A stretch of DNA of 33,355 nt, taken from Clostridium sp. (GTDB lineage Bacteria > Bacillota > Clostridia > Clostridiales > Clostridiaceae). A program made the translations under genes and the position numbers. The notes under the pieces are model-generated. The model ran no database searches. It was not told the origin of the DNA and saw only the letters and a program-made list of their open reading frames with translations. The DNA lies in contig NZ_JAENWM010000039.1 of the NCBI RefSeq assembly GCF_016650035.1, forward strand, positions 1-33,355, in the 5' to 3' direction. Positions 15,168-23,447 of the stretch are shown piece by piece; the first letter of the stretch is position 1; each line of letters opens with the position of its first letter.

Positions 15168-15878
15168 ATGAGCGAAACAGAAGATATAGTCTATGTTTTA
15201 GAGCAAACAGGAATAAATATAAAGCATGAGAAGTCTTTGCACTCATCTATTAAGCAATGGTATGCTGTGCCAGGAGACAGATTAGAAGTAAAAGTAGACA
15301 AATATATAATTGATTTAGTAAGAGAAGATTCATTAATAGAAATACAGACAAGAAATTTTAGTGCAATTGGCAATAAGCTGAGGGAGCTTATTAAGTATAA
15401 TAAGGTTAGGTTAGTACATCCTATAGCTATTGAAAAATATATAGTAACAATAGGAGAATCGGATGAAATAATTAGTAGAAGAAAGTCTCCTAAAAAGGGA
15501 AAACTAGTGGACTTATTTGATGAGTTAATTAGGGTTTCTGACCTAATAGTAGAAGAAAATTTTACCTTGGAAATTTTAATGACTAAACAGGAGGAAATAA
15601 GATGTAATGATGGAAAAGGTAGTTGGAGACGAAAAGGTGTAAGTATTAGTGATAGAAAATTAGTAGAGGTAGTAGAAAAAGTCGTCTTCAAAGAAAAAGA
15701 AGATTTTCTTATGTTTTTACCAACAGGACTACCGGAGAGTTTCACCAATAAAAATTTAGCTTCAGAACTTAAAATTACTATTTTTAAGGCAAGAAAAGTA
15801 ACATACTGTTTAAGAAAAATGGAAATTATAAAACAAATAGGAAAAAATAGAAATGAAATTATATTCGGAAGGTGGTAA
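15168..15878 (+). CDS. Uncharacterised protein with PD-(D/E)xK/Q nuclease-like N-terminus and winged-helix-like C-terminus
   Basis: This 236-aa hypothetical protein has no recognised name. The N-terminal ~95 residues show a restriction-nuclease-fold pattern: E21, D49 (KYIIDLVR) and E58-I-Q60 (LIEIQTRNF), followed by helix SAIGNKLRELI and strand KVRLVHPI. The Asp...Glu-x-Gln arrangement resembles PD-(D/E)xQ nucleases. The C-terminal ~60 residues (FTNKNLASELKITIFKARKVTYCLRKMEIIKQIG) look like a winged helix. No secretion signal is seen. Its stop is 3 bases before the EamA transporter start, and the transporter's ribosome site lies inside this gene, so they are co-transcribed. Nuclease activity is inference only; no restriction or toxin neighbours are present. 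Confidence 0.75.
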   Translation: MSETEDIVYVLEQTGINIKHEKSLHSSIKQWYAVPGDRLEVKVDKYIIDLVREDSLIEIQTRNFSAIGNKLRELIKYNKVRLVHPIAIEKYIVTIGESDEIISRRKSPKKGKLVDLFDELIRVSDLIVEENFTLEILMTKQEEIRCNDGKGSWRRKGVSISDRKLVEVVEKVVFKEKEDFLMFLPTGLPESFTNKNLASELKITIFKARKVTYCLRKMEIIKQIGKNRNEIIFGRW

Positions 15879-15881
15879 AGA

Positions 15882-16748
15882 ATGGACAACAAACCCAAAG
15901 CAATTACACTTATGCTGGTATCCGCTTTAGCATTTTCAATAATGGGAGCCATGGTAAAGCTTTCAGGTGATATTCCACTTTTTGAAAAAGTGTTTTATAG
16001 AAATTTAGTAAGTTTAGGTATGGCATATATTATGATAAAAAATAATAAGGCAAGTTTGTTTGGTAAGAAAGAAAACCAAAAATACTTACTTTCTAGATCT
16101 TTACTTGGTCTGTTAGGTGTAATACTTAGTTTTTATGCACTGAATAATTTAGTGCTTTCAGATGCAAATATGTTAAATAAAATATCGCCTTTTTTTGTAA
16201 CATTATTTGCTGCAGTCTTTTTAAAGGAGAAGCTTTCTAAAATACAAATACCTGTGTTAATTATTGTGTTTAGTGGAGCATTATTTATTATCAAACCGCA
16301 ATTTAATTTTTCAGTTCTACCATCACTTGCAGGATTTATATCTGCTATGTGTGCGGGAGCAGCCTATACCCTGATTCGATTCTTAAGAGAAAGGGAAAAG
16401 GCAGCGACTATTGTATTTTATTTTTCCTTTGTTTCAGTAGTAGTAATGTTTCCACTAATGATGATGAATTATCAAAAGCCTACTATAATTCAATTTATAT
16501 ACTTAGCCTGTGTTGGAGTTTTTGCTGGTCTTGGACAATTTACTTTAACCAATGCTTATAGATATGCACCAGCAGCAGAAGTATCAATTTACGTCTATAC
16601 TAGCATAGTGTTTTCTGCAATTATAGGATTTATTGTTTGGTCAGAACTTCCAGATTATTTAAGTATTATAGGAACAGTGATTATCATATCAGCAGCTGTT
16701 TTTACTTATATTCACAATATAAAAAGAGTTTTGAAAAGAGAAACTTAA
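15882..16748 (+). CDS. EamA/DMT-family transporter
   Basis: This 288-aa membrane protein has two EamA repeats of about five transmembrane helices each (res. ~5-135 and ~150-282), typical of the drug/metabolite transporter superfamily. The first repeat contains FYRNLVSLGMAY and LSFYALNNLVLSDANML, common in the family; the second contains GLGQFTLTNAYRYAPAAEVS. The substrate is unknown; members export amino acids, metabolites or nucleotide-related compounds. The ribosome site GGAAGGTGG is within the end of the preceding gene, giving translational coupling. Confidence 0.88.
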   Translation: MDNKPKAITLMLVSALAFSIMGAMVKLSGDIPLFEKVFYRNLVSLGMAYIMIKNNKASLFGKKENQKYLLSRSLLGLLGVILSFYALNNLVLSDANMLNKISPFFVTLFAAVFLKEKLSKIQIPVLIIVFSGALFIIKPQFNFSVLPSLAGFISAMCAGAAYTLIRFLREREKAATIVFYFSFVSVVVMFPLMMMNYQKPTIIQFIYLACVGVFAGLGQFTLTNAYRYAPAAEVSIYVYTSIVFSAIIGFIVWSELPDYLSIIGTVIIISAAVFTYIHNIKRVLKRET

Positions 16749-16953
16749 TTATACAAATTTGTGATAAATTTAATTAAACGTAAAAAATATTTAGTATTAA
16801 TTTACAAATTATCTTTTTAGGTAATAAATTATAGGGTATAATATAAATATATATTTATTATTTATAATACAGAATTAGATTTAAAAAACGTAAAAAAAAT
16901 ATATTATAAGTACAAATCAGGTTAAATATTAGAATATTAGGAGGTGTAAATAT

Positions 16954-17931
16954 ATGGATAAGAAAAAAGTTTACATTACAAGAAGAATACCGGATGCGGC
17001 TATTGAACTTTTGGAAGAGCATTTTGATGTGGAAATCAATCCACAAGATAGAGCTTTACTAAGAGAAGAGCTGTTAGAAAAGGTGAAAAATACGGATGCG
17101 GTTTTATGTGTAATAGCTGATATTATTGATAAAGAGGTATTTGAAGCAGCTGGTGTTAAGTGTAAGATATTTGCCAATTATGGTGTTGGGTACAACAATG
17201 TTGATATAGCTTCTGCTACCCAAATGGGTATCATAGTTACAAATACACCTGGAGTGTTAGATGATGCTACTGCAGACCTTGCATGGACACTTCTTATGGC
17301 GGTATCTAGAAGAATAGTATCAGCAGATAAATTTACAAGGAATGGTGCGTTTCAAGATTGGGATCCTATGATGTTTCTTGGACGGGACATTACCGGAAAG
17401 ACATTAGGACTTGTGGGAGCAGGTAGAATTGGTTTTAACTTTGCAAGAAAAGCTAAGGCGTTTGATATGAAAGTACTTTACACTGGGCCAAGGAGAAACC
17501 CAAAAATAGAAAATGAATTAGGTGCTATTTATGTGGATAAAGAAACACTTCTAAAAGAATCAGATTTTGTTTCACTACACGTGCCACTTTTGCCTTCTAC
17601 TATCCACTATATAGGCGAAAAGGAATTTTCTATTATGAAAAAAACATCAGTTATTGTTAATACATCCAGAGGGCCAGTAGTTGATGAAAAAGCATTAGTT
17701 AATGCTCTTAAGTCTGGTGAAATATGGGGAGCTGGACTTGACGTATTTGAACATGAACCAGATATAGAACCTGAACTTTTAGATATGTATAATGTTGTAA
17801 TAGTCCCACACATTGCTTCAGCTACAATGGAAACAAGAACGAATATGGGGTTAATTGCAGCTAGGAATATTATTAAAGTTCTTGCAGGTGAAAAGCCAGA
17901 TACTTGCGTTAATATGGAAGTATTAAAATAG
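16954..17931 (+). CDS. D-isomer-specific 2-hydroxyacid dehydrogenase (glyoxylate/hydroxypyruvate reductase-like)
   Basis: This NAD(P)-dependent dehydrogenase interconverts 2-oxoacids and D-2-hydroxyacids. Over 325 aa it shows the Rossmann GAGRIG motif (155-160) and the complete catalytic triad R239 (NTSRGPVVDE), E268 (FEHEP) and H286 (VPHIAS). After the second beta strand it reads YTGPRRNP rather than an acidic residue, which suggests NADPH preference. The length and YGVGYNNVD substrate-loop motif fit the glyoxylate/hydroxypyruvate reductase group, but lactate or other substrates are possible. The start is supported by TAGGAGGTG seven bases upstream. It is monocistronic, between an A/T-rich 200-base gap and a strong terminator. 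Confidence 0.88.
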   Translation: MDKKKVYITRRIPDAAIELLEEHFDVEINPQDRALLREELLEKVKNTDAVLCVIADIIDKEVFEAAGVKCKIFANYGVGYNNVDIASATQMGIIVTNTPGVLDDATADLAWTLLMAVSRRIVSADKFTRNGAFQDWDPMMFLGRDITGKTLGLVGAGRIGFNFARKAKAFDMKVLYTGPRRNPKIENELGAIYVDKETLLKESDFVSLHVPLLPSTIHYIGEKEFSIMKKTSVIVNTSRGPVVDEKALVNALKSGEIWGAGLDVFEHEPDIEPELLDMYNVVIVPHIASATMETRTNMGLIAARNIIKVLAGEKPDTCVNMEVLK

Positions 17932-17938
17932 ATACGTT

Positions 17939-17986
17939 AAAAAGCACTATCATTATATTCATTTAAAATGGTAGTGCTTTTTTTTA
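17939..17986. terminator. Bidirectional terminator between dehydrogenase and regulator
   Basis: A 13-bp stem AAGCACTATCATT (17942-17954) / AATGGTAGTGCTT (17967-17979) has A's on the left and a nine-T run on the right. It serves the plus-strand dehydrogenase and probably the convergent regulator. Confidence 0.88.
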
Positions 17987-18027
17987 TTCTCTAATATTTA
18001 ACCTTGTCCACCTTAAGCTGCCATTTT

Positions 18028-18669
18028 TTAAGGTTTATTTTTAATATCTATATAATTATATATGGAGTACTTTGAAATACCGAAAAATTCCGCAATCTTG
18101 TCGCCGGCCTTTGTAATTAAGAAGGCACCAGCATCATTTAGAAATTGGATAGCTTCTATTTTTTGTTCCTTACTCATAAGTGCAACTGGTTTACCTATTT
18201 TTTTTACGGATTCATCTAATAAGTCATCTAGGAGTTGATTAACATTTTGAGGGATCTTATTTGGTTCCTCAATATTATCTCCATAATTAATTAAGGACTC
18301 TATACAGTCTTTAGCTATAGTGAGCTCAGTAATGTCGTAATTAATAGAGAATATTCCAGTAGGTTTATTTTCATTATCTCGTATATATATGGTACTTGAT
18401 TTTAAAATTTTACCATCGTGAGTTTTTGTAACATAACTCAATTTATCTTCCAGTGAATCAGAAACATGTTTTAGAGCATTTAAAACAACGCGTGATGCAT
18501 TAGTGCTTGTGGTTCTTTGTGTAACGTCACCATTTTCAATAAATATAATTGGATAATCTACATCCCCAGAAGATAGGTCATGAATAACTACTTCACAATT
18601 TCGACCAAATTGGGATGAAATACCCTTTGCTAATCTTTTTAAAAAATTTAAATTAGAATCATTATTCAT
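18028..18669 (-). CDS. YheO-like PAS/helix-turn-helix transcriptional regulator
   Basis: This 213-aa protein has an N-terminal YheO-type PAS domain (res. ~5-120; EVVIHDLSSGDVDYPIIFIENGDVTQR and GIFSINYDITEL) and a C-terminal helix-turn-helix (res. ~165-210; GAFLITKAGDKIAEFFGISKYSIYNYID). Family members such as DauR sense small metabolites and control nearby catabolic genes. It is divergent from the purine permease/deaminase/dehydrogenase cluster and shares a ~200-base promoter gap with it, so it is the likely purine-responsive regulator. The ligand and whether it represses or activates are unknown. GAGGT precedes the ATG. Confidence 0.85.
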   Translation of the reverse strand: MNNDSNLNFLKRLAKGISSQFGRNCEVVIHDLSSGDVDYPIIFIENGDVTQRTTSTNASRVVLNALKHVSDSLEDKLSYVTKTHDGKILKSSTIYIRDNENKPTGIFSINYDITELTIAKDCIESLINYGDNIEEPNKIPQNVNQLLDDLLDESVKKIGKPVALMSKEQKIEAIQFLNDAGAFLITKAGDKIAEFFGISKYSIYNYIDIKNKP

Positions 18670-18737
18670 ATATATAACCTCGCAATTCGTATAATTAATC
18701 TGAAATTAAAAGAATTTTACAAATATTTTATAATTTA

Positions 18738-18766
18738 AGTATATCAATATTTATCTTTAAAATCAA
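18738..18766 (-). promoter_or_regulatory. Promoter of the YheO-like regulator
   Basis: On the minus strand: TTGATT (-35, 18766-18761), 17-base spacer, TATACT (-10, 18743-18738). Confidence 0.55.
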
Positions 18767-18783
18767 TACAATTTACAAAGTAA

Positions 18784-18814
18784 TTTTTGAATTGCAAAAA
18801 TATTTTGAAAATAT
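18784..18814. promoter_or_regulatory. Two abutting palindromes in the divergent gap (candidate operator)
   Basis: TTTTTG-AATTG-CAAAAA (18784-18800) and ATATTTT-G-AAAATAT (18800-18814) are each perfect palindromes. They sit side by side between the two divergent promoters, ending one base before the permease -35 box. Confidence 0.45.
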
Positions 18815-18815
18815 A

Positions 18816-18844
18816 TTGACTTTCATTTGAAGTAATGCTAATCT
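18816..18844 (+). promoter_or_regulatory. Promoter of the purine permease/catabolism cluster
   Basis: TTGACT (18816-18821), 17-base spacer, TAATCT (18839-18844) with an extended TG one base upstream. The predicted start is ~28 bases before the permease ATG. Confidence 0.65.
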
Positions 18845-18877
18845 GAAAATAAAGAGCATACATAGGGAGGCTATATT

Positions 18878-20233
18878 ATGAGTATTGTAAATTCATCCAA
18901 AGATAATGGTGGTATTTTGTATAAGATCGATGATAAACCACCATTACATATATCAATTTTACTTGCTTTTCAGCACATAATGGCAGCATTCGGGGGCATT
19001 GTAGCAGTACCGTTAATAATTGGGGGAGCTTTAGGATTACCAGGGGAAGACATTGCATTTTTAGTAAGTGCTTCAATATTTGCAGCAGGTATAGCAACTT
19101 TTATTCAAGCTAGAGGGATTGGTCCTGTAGGGGCTAGATTGCCATGCGTTATGGGAACTGATTTTACATTTGTTGGGCCATCTTTAGCTGTTGGATCTGC
19201 TCTTGGATTACCAGGAATATTTGGAGCAACGATTATGGGGTCCTTCATTGAAATCGTTTTAAGTCGTTTTATTAAGCCTTTAAGAAAATTTTTTCCACCA
19301 ATTGTAACAGGGACAGTTGTTATGTTAATTGGTCTTACTTTATTACCCGTAGCAATAGATTGGTCTGCTGGTGGATTTGGTGCTAAAGACTATGGTAGCA
19401 TAAAAAATGTAAGTATAGCGTTTTCAGTAATGATTACAATTACATTACTAAACAGATACGGTAAAGGACTTGTTTCTTCCGCATCAGTTATCATTGGGTT
19501 AATATTTGGTTATATAATATGCTTTCCACTCGGAATGCTTGATTTACCACAAATTACAAATGCTAGCTGGATGGCATTTCCATCGCCTTTTAAATATGGT
19601 ATTACTTTTAAGTTCAGTGCATTTGTTGCATTTGCTATAGCTTATTTAGTAACAACGGTTGAGACGGTAGGATGTCTTATGGCTGTTGGTGAAGCAGCGG
19701 GTAAAGATTTAACATCAGAAGATCTATCAAAAGGTATACTTGCTGATGGAGTTGGATCACTTATAGCAGGGTGTATTAATGCTGGACCTAATACATCCTT
19801 TTCACAAAATGTTGGACTTATACCAATTACTAGAGTTGCAAGTAAATCTGTAGTTGCTCTTGCAGGAATACTCTTAATGATATTAGGTATATTTCCTAAA
19901 TTTGGAGCACTCGTTTCTATTATGCCAGCACCAGTTTTAGGTGGTGCAGGTATCATAATGTTTGGTATGGTTGTATCAGCAGGAATCAAGACAATTCAAA
20001 AGGTTAATCTTAATAACAGAAACATGCTTATTTTAGCTATTTCACTGGGCATAGGTCTAGGTGTTACTGTAAGACCTGATTTTCTAAATAGCATGCCTTC
20101 AGCTATTAAAAGTTTTTTTTCTTCAGGTATTAGTGCAGGTACAGTAGTAGCTTTATTACTTAACGTAATATTAAAAGAGGAGACCCCTTTTAATATTGAT
20201 GCTAAGGTAGATTCTACAACAATTGGACAATAA
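18878..20233 (+). CDS. NCS2-family nucleobase permease (xanthine/urate type)
   Basis: This 451-aa polytopic membrane protein belongs to the nucleobase:cation symporter-2 family. Typical features are FQHIMAAFGGIVAVPLII at the first helix, GARLPCVMGTDFTFVGPSL, and the family signature near residue 310, read here as SQNVGLIPITRVASKSV. The QNVG version is the one I associate with xanthine/urate permeases rather than uracil carriers. It imports the substrate by proton symport. GGGAGG is well spaced before the ATG. As first gene after the regulated promoter, ~37 bases from adenine deaminase, it supplies purine bases to the downstream enzymes. The exact base is inferred. Confidence 0.9.
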   Translation: MSIVNSSKDNGGILYKIDDKPPLHISILLAFQHIMAAFGGIVAVPLIIGGALGLPGEDIAFLVSASIFAAGIATFIQARGIGPVGARLPCVMGTDFTFVGPSLAVGSALGLPGIFGATIMGSFIEIVLSRFIKPLRKFFPPIVTGTVVMLIGLTLLPVAIDWSAGGFGAKDYGSIKNVSIAFSVMITITLLNRYGKGLVSSASVIIGLIFGYIICFPLGMLDLPQITNASWMAFPSPFKYGITFKFSAFVAFAIAYLVTTVETVGCLMAVGEAAGKDLTSEDLSKGILADGVGSLIAGCINAGPNTSFSQNVGLIPITRVASKSVVALAGILLMILGIFPKFGALVSIMPAPVLGGAGIIMFGMVVSAGIKTIQKVNLNNRNMLILAISLGIGLGVTVRPDFLNSMPSAIKSFFSSGISAGTVVALLLNVILKEETPFNIDAKVDSTTIGQ

Positions 20234-20270
20234 TAAATATAAAAAGATATAAGTATGGAGGCATATTAAT

Positions 20271-21995
20271 ATGAAATCCAGTAAAACTAAAAATTTAATT
20301 CAAATTGCTACAAGTAGAAAAAAAGCAGATTTAGTTATTGAAAATTGTAATGTTGTTAATGTTTTTTCTCAAGAAATTATATATGGTAAATTAGCTATTA
20401 GTGATGGTGTATTTATTGGTATTGGTGATTATGAAGGCACAGAGGTAATTGATGGTGAAGGGAGATATATAGTTCCTGGGTTAATAGATTCTCATGTGCA
20501 TATTGAGTCATCAATGGGTTCACCATATCAATTTGCAAGAGCAGTCTTACCAAGAGGAACCACAACGGTTATCTCTGATTGCCACGAAATAGCTAATGTT
20601 AAGGGCCTTTCTGGAATTAAATATATGATTGAGTCTAGTGAAAATCTACCACTTGATGTATATATTATGTTACCATCCTGCGTTCCAGCTACCGCCTTTG
20701 AAACATCTGGGGCGATACTTGAGGCAAAAGATTTAGAAGAACTTATGCAACATGAAAGAGTCCTAGGTCTTGGAGAACTTATGAATTATCAAGGAGTTGT
20801 TTTTACAGATGAAGGCATCCTTAAAAAACTTGAACTTACTGATGATTACTGCAAAATAGTAGATGGGCATGGACCTATTATTAAAGAAAAAGAGTTAAAT
20901 GCTTATTCTTTAGCGGGAGTTAAAACAGATCACGAATGTAGCAACCATAAAGAGGTATTGGATAGACTTAGAAATGGTATTTATGTTGCAATAAGAGAAG
21001 GCTCGGCAGCAAAGAATCTATTAGATTTAGTTGGAGCAGTAAATCCCTTTAATGAGCGAAGATTTACCTTTTGCACAGATGATAGGCATCCTACGGATAT
21101 CTTAAAAGAAGGGCACATAGACAATAACATTAGACTTGCTATAAGAGGTGGTGTGAGCCCTATTACTGCAATTAGAATGGCAACACTTAATTCGGCAGAA
21201 TGTTATAACCTTAAAAAACTTGGAGCTATTGCTCCGGGGTATATAGCAGATTTTATAATAGTTGATAATTTATCAGATTTTAATGTGCTAAAAACATTTA
21301 AAAAAGGTAAACAAATAAAAGATGATTGGTATAAAGATATAAAGGAAGATAAGAAACTTTTAGAAACCGTATCTAACAGTGTTAATATAAAAGACTTTTC
21401 AATGGATGATTTAAAGTTAAAAGTTACATCGAACACTGCAAAAGTTATTAAAATTATGGATCATAGTCTTTTTACTGAGAATGTAACTAGGACAGTAAAA
21501 TCAGATGGAAACGGATTTTATATATATGATGAAGCAGTTGATATACTACCGATTTATGTATTTGAAAGACATAACGGTACGGGGAATATTGGTAAGGGTT
21601 TAATTGAAGGATATGGTCTTAAAAATGGTGCAATTGCATCAACTATAGCGCATGATTCCCATAACTTAATAGTAATAGGTGATAATCCTACAAATATTAA
21701 AATAGCTGTAGAAAAGATAATAGAAATTGGTGGAGGTCTTGTTATTGTTGTTGACGGTGAGGTGAAGGGATGCTTACCGCTAGATATTGCAGGTATAATG
21801 TCTTCAGAGGATTTAGAAACGGTATCAAAAGGCCATGAAAAACTTAATAAAATTGCTATGGAAGAACTTAACATTAATGAAAGTGTTAATGCTTTTATGA
21901 CTTTAGCTTTTATGGCATTACCGGTTATTCCTGAACTGAAAATTACCGATAGAGGACTCTTTGATGTAATAAAATTTCAGCATACTAATTTATAA
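20271..21995 (+). CDS. ade: Adenine deaminase
   Basis: This is an amidohydrolase-superfamily metalloenzyme converting adenine to hypoxanthine and ammonia. It has 574 aa, normal for the Ade/AdeC type. Visible: the N-terminal composite beta domain, GLIDSHVHIESSM with metal ligands H75/H77, DCHEIANV, VDGHGP, TDHEC, TDDRHPTDIL, and the C-terminal adenine-deaminase domain (~res. 410-574) with GLKNGAIASTIAHDSHNLIVIG and the product-like motif GGGLVIVVDG. ATGGAGG lies upstream of the ATG. It stands between the permease and 8-oxoguanine deaminase, and the hypoxanthine formed would be oxidised by the xanthine dehydrogenase encoded downstream. Confidence 0.95.
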   Translation: MKSSKTKNLIQIATSRKKADLVIENCNVVNVFSQEIIYGKLAISDGVFIGIGDYEGTEVIDGEGRYIVPGLIDSHVHIESSMGSPYQFARAVLPRGTTTVISDCHEIANVKGLSGIKYMIESSENLPLDVYIMLPSCVPATAFETSGAILEAKDLEELMQHERVLGLGELMNYQGVVFTDEGILKKLELTDDYCKIVDGHGPIIKEKELNAYSLAGVKTDHECSNHKEVLDRLRNGIYVAIREGSAAKNLLDLVGAVNPFNERRFTFCTDDRHPTDILKEGHIDNNIRLAIRGGVSPITAIRMATLNSAECYNLKKLGAIAPGYIADFIIVDNLSDFNVLKTFKKGKQIKDDWYKDIKEDKKLLETVSNSVNIKDFSMDDLKLKVTSNTAKVIKIMDHSLFTENVTRTVKSDGNGFYIYDEAVDILPIYVFERHNGTGNIGKGLIEGYGLKNGAIASTIAHDSHNLIVIGDNPTNIKIAVEKIIEIGGGLVIVVDGEVKGCLPLDIAGIMSSEDLETVSKGHEKLNKIAMEELNINESVNAFMTLAFMALPVIPELKITDRGLFDVIKFQHTNL

Positions 21996-22006
21996 AAAAA
22001 AAGTTA

Positions 22007-22034
22007 TTGATCCACTTTTTTCGGGTGATATACT
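22007..22034 (+). promoter_or_regulatory. Possible internal promoter before the 8-oxoguanine deaminase gene
   Basis: TTGATC (22007-22012), 16-base spacer, TATACT (22029-22034), ~18 bases before the start codon. A leader this short would leave little 5' UTR, so this is tentative. Confidence 0.35.
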
Positions 22035-22052
22035 AATTTTAAGGAGATACTT

Positions 22053-23411
22053 ATGAAGAATTCAATCCTTTTAAAGAACATTAAATATCTTGTAACTTGT
22101 GATGATGAGGACAATGTATTTCAAAATATAAACTTATTTATTGAAAATGGTGAAATAAAATATATTGGTAGTGAAATTAAATCAGCCGATGAGATTATAG
22201 ATGCAACAAATATGGTGGTGTATCCAGGACTTATAAATACACACCATCACCTTTATCAATACTTTAGCAGAAATATTCCAGAAGTTCAAAATATGGAACT
22301 ATTTCCATGGTTGAAATATTTATATGAGATTTGGAAAAATGTAAACAGTGATGTTATTATGTACAGTTCCCTTTGTGGAATGGGTGAACTTTTAAAGACC
22401 GGGTGTACAACATGCTTTGACCACCACTATGTATTTCCTAAAAACCAAAGTGGTCTAATAGAAGCACAGTTTGAGGCTGCACAAAGACTTGGAATTAGAA
22501 TGTATGCATCCAGAGGAAGTATGTCTCTAAGCATTAAGGATGGGGGACTTCCTCCAGATTCGGTAGTTCAAACTGTTGACGAGATTTTAAAAGACAGTGA
22601 GGCTTTGGTTAAAAAATTTCATGACAATAGTCAGTTCTCCATGAGGCAGGTTGCACTTGCTCCTTGTTCACCATTTAGTGTAACTGGAGATTTAATGCGT
22701 GAATCAGCAATACTTGCAAGAAAACTTGGGGTTAGACTCCACACACATCTTGCAGAAACATTGGATGAAGAAAAATTTACTATGCAAAAATTTAACATGC
22801 GCCCTCTTGAGTATATGGAGAGTTTGGGATGGCTTGGCTGCGATGTGTGGTTTGCACATGGTATTCATTTTAATGATGATGAGTTAAATTTACTTGCAAG
22901 AACTGGTACAGGCATTGCTCATTGTCCCATATCCAATATGAAATTGTCATCAGGAATTGCAAAGATTCCTCAAATGCTAAAGAGCAAAGTACCTGTTGGA
23001 CTTGCAGTTGATGGAAGCGCAAGCAACGATGGTTCAAATATGCTTGAAGAGATGAGAGTTGCATTTTTACTGCATAGATTAAACTCAGGTAAAAGTGCTC
23101 CCACAGCCTATGATATACTTAAAATGGCCACTAGAGGCAGTGCGAAGGTACTTGGACGCTCAGATATTGGTAAGTTATCTATTGGAATGGCAGGGGATTT
23201 GTTTATGATAAACCTTAACCGTCTAGAACTTTTAGGTGCAGATTTAGACCCTAAATCACTACTTAGTACTGTGGGGTTTAAGGGGAATGTTGATTATACC
23301 ATTGTAAATGGTGTAATTGTTGTAAAAAATGGTGAACTCGTAAATGTTGATGAAGAAAAGATCTATTATGAAAGTAATGTTGTTGCAAAGAAATTTAATA
23401 AAAATTCATGA
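22053..23411 (+). CDS. 8-oxoguanine deaminase (amidohydrolase)
   Basis: This is a 452-aa member of the amidohydrolase superfamily. Zinc motif H64/H66 is in NTHHHLYQ; further ligands are in RLHTHLAETLDEE and FAHGIHF, with the catalytic Asp in LAVDGSASNDGSNM. The FPWLKYLYEIW, DHHYVFP, RGSMSLS..DGGLPPDSVV and ALAPCSPFSV stretches match the 8-oxoguanine deaminase / hydroxydechloroatrazine-hydrolase branch (as I know it from Pseudomonas) rather than ordinary guanine deaminases. It would turn 8-oxoguanine into urate plus ammonia; guanine or isocytosine are alternative substrates. AAGGAG precedes the ATG. It is followed directly by xdhA, which fits delivery of its product to the dehydrogenase. Confidence 0.87.
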   Translation: MKNSILLKNIKYLVTCDDEDNVFQNINLFIENGEIKYIGSEIKSADEIIDATNMVVYPGLINTHHHLYQYFSRNIPEVQNMELFPWLKYLYEIWKNVNSDVIMYSSLCGMGELLKTGCTTCFDHHYVFPKNQSGLIEAQFEAAQRLGIRMYASRGSMSLSIKDGGLPPDSVVQTVDEILKDSEALVKKFHDNSQFSMRQVALAPCSPFSVTGDLMRESAILARKLGVRLHTHLAETLDEEKFTMQKFNMRPLEYMESLGWLGCDVWFAHGIHFNDDELNLLARTGTGIAHCPISNMKLSSGIAKIPQMLKSKVPVGLAVDGSASNDGSNMLEEMRVAFLLHRLNSGKSAPTAYDILKMATRGSAKVLGRSDIGKLSIGMAGDLFMINLNRLELLGADLDPKSLLSTVGFKGNVDYTIVNGVIVVKNGELVNVDEEKIYYESNVVAKKFNKNS

Positions 23412-23447
23412 TTGAAGTATTTTGATTACTATATAAGGAGGTACAAA

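Noticed and set aside
15191-15952. Long minus-strand open frame (253 codons) opposite the hypothetical gene
   Set aside because: It has no ribosome site, its composition is that of the reverse of a real gene, and the plus-strand frame has motifs, a good start and operon coupling.
16774-16902. Direct repeat AAACGTAAAAAA upstream of the 2-hydroxyacid dehydrogenase
   Set aside because: Two copies differ in A-run length within very A/T-rich DNA and are easily explained by low complexity.
18670-18877. Purine riboswitch before the permease cluster
   Set aside because: The predicted leader is only ~28 bases and none of the conserved purine-aptamer core sequences is present.
23412-23447. Upstream TTG start giving XdhA 12 extra residues
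   Set aside because: The AAGGAGG site and family N-terminus fit the ATG at 23448; the extra residues contain the ribosome site itself.
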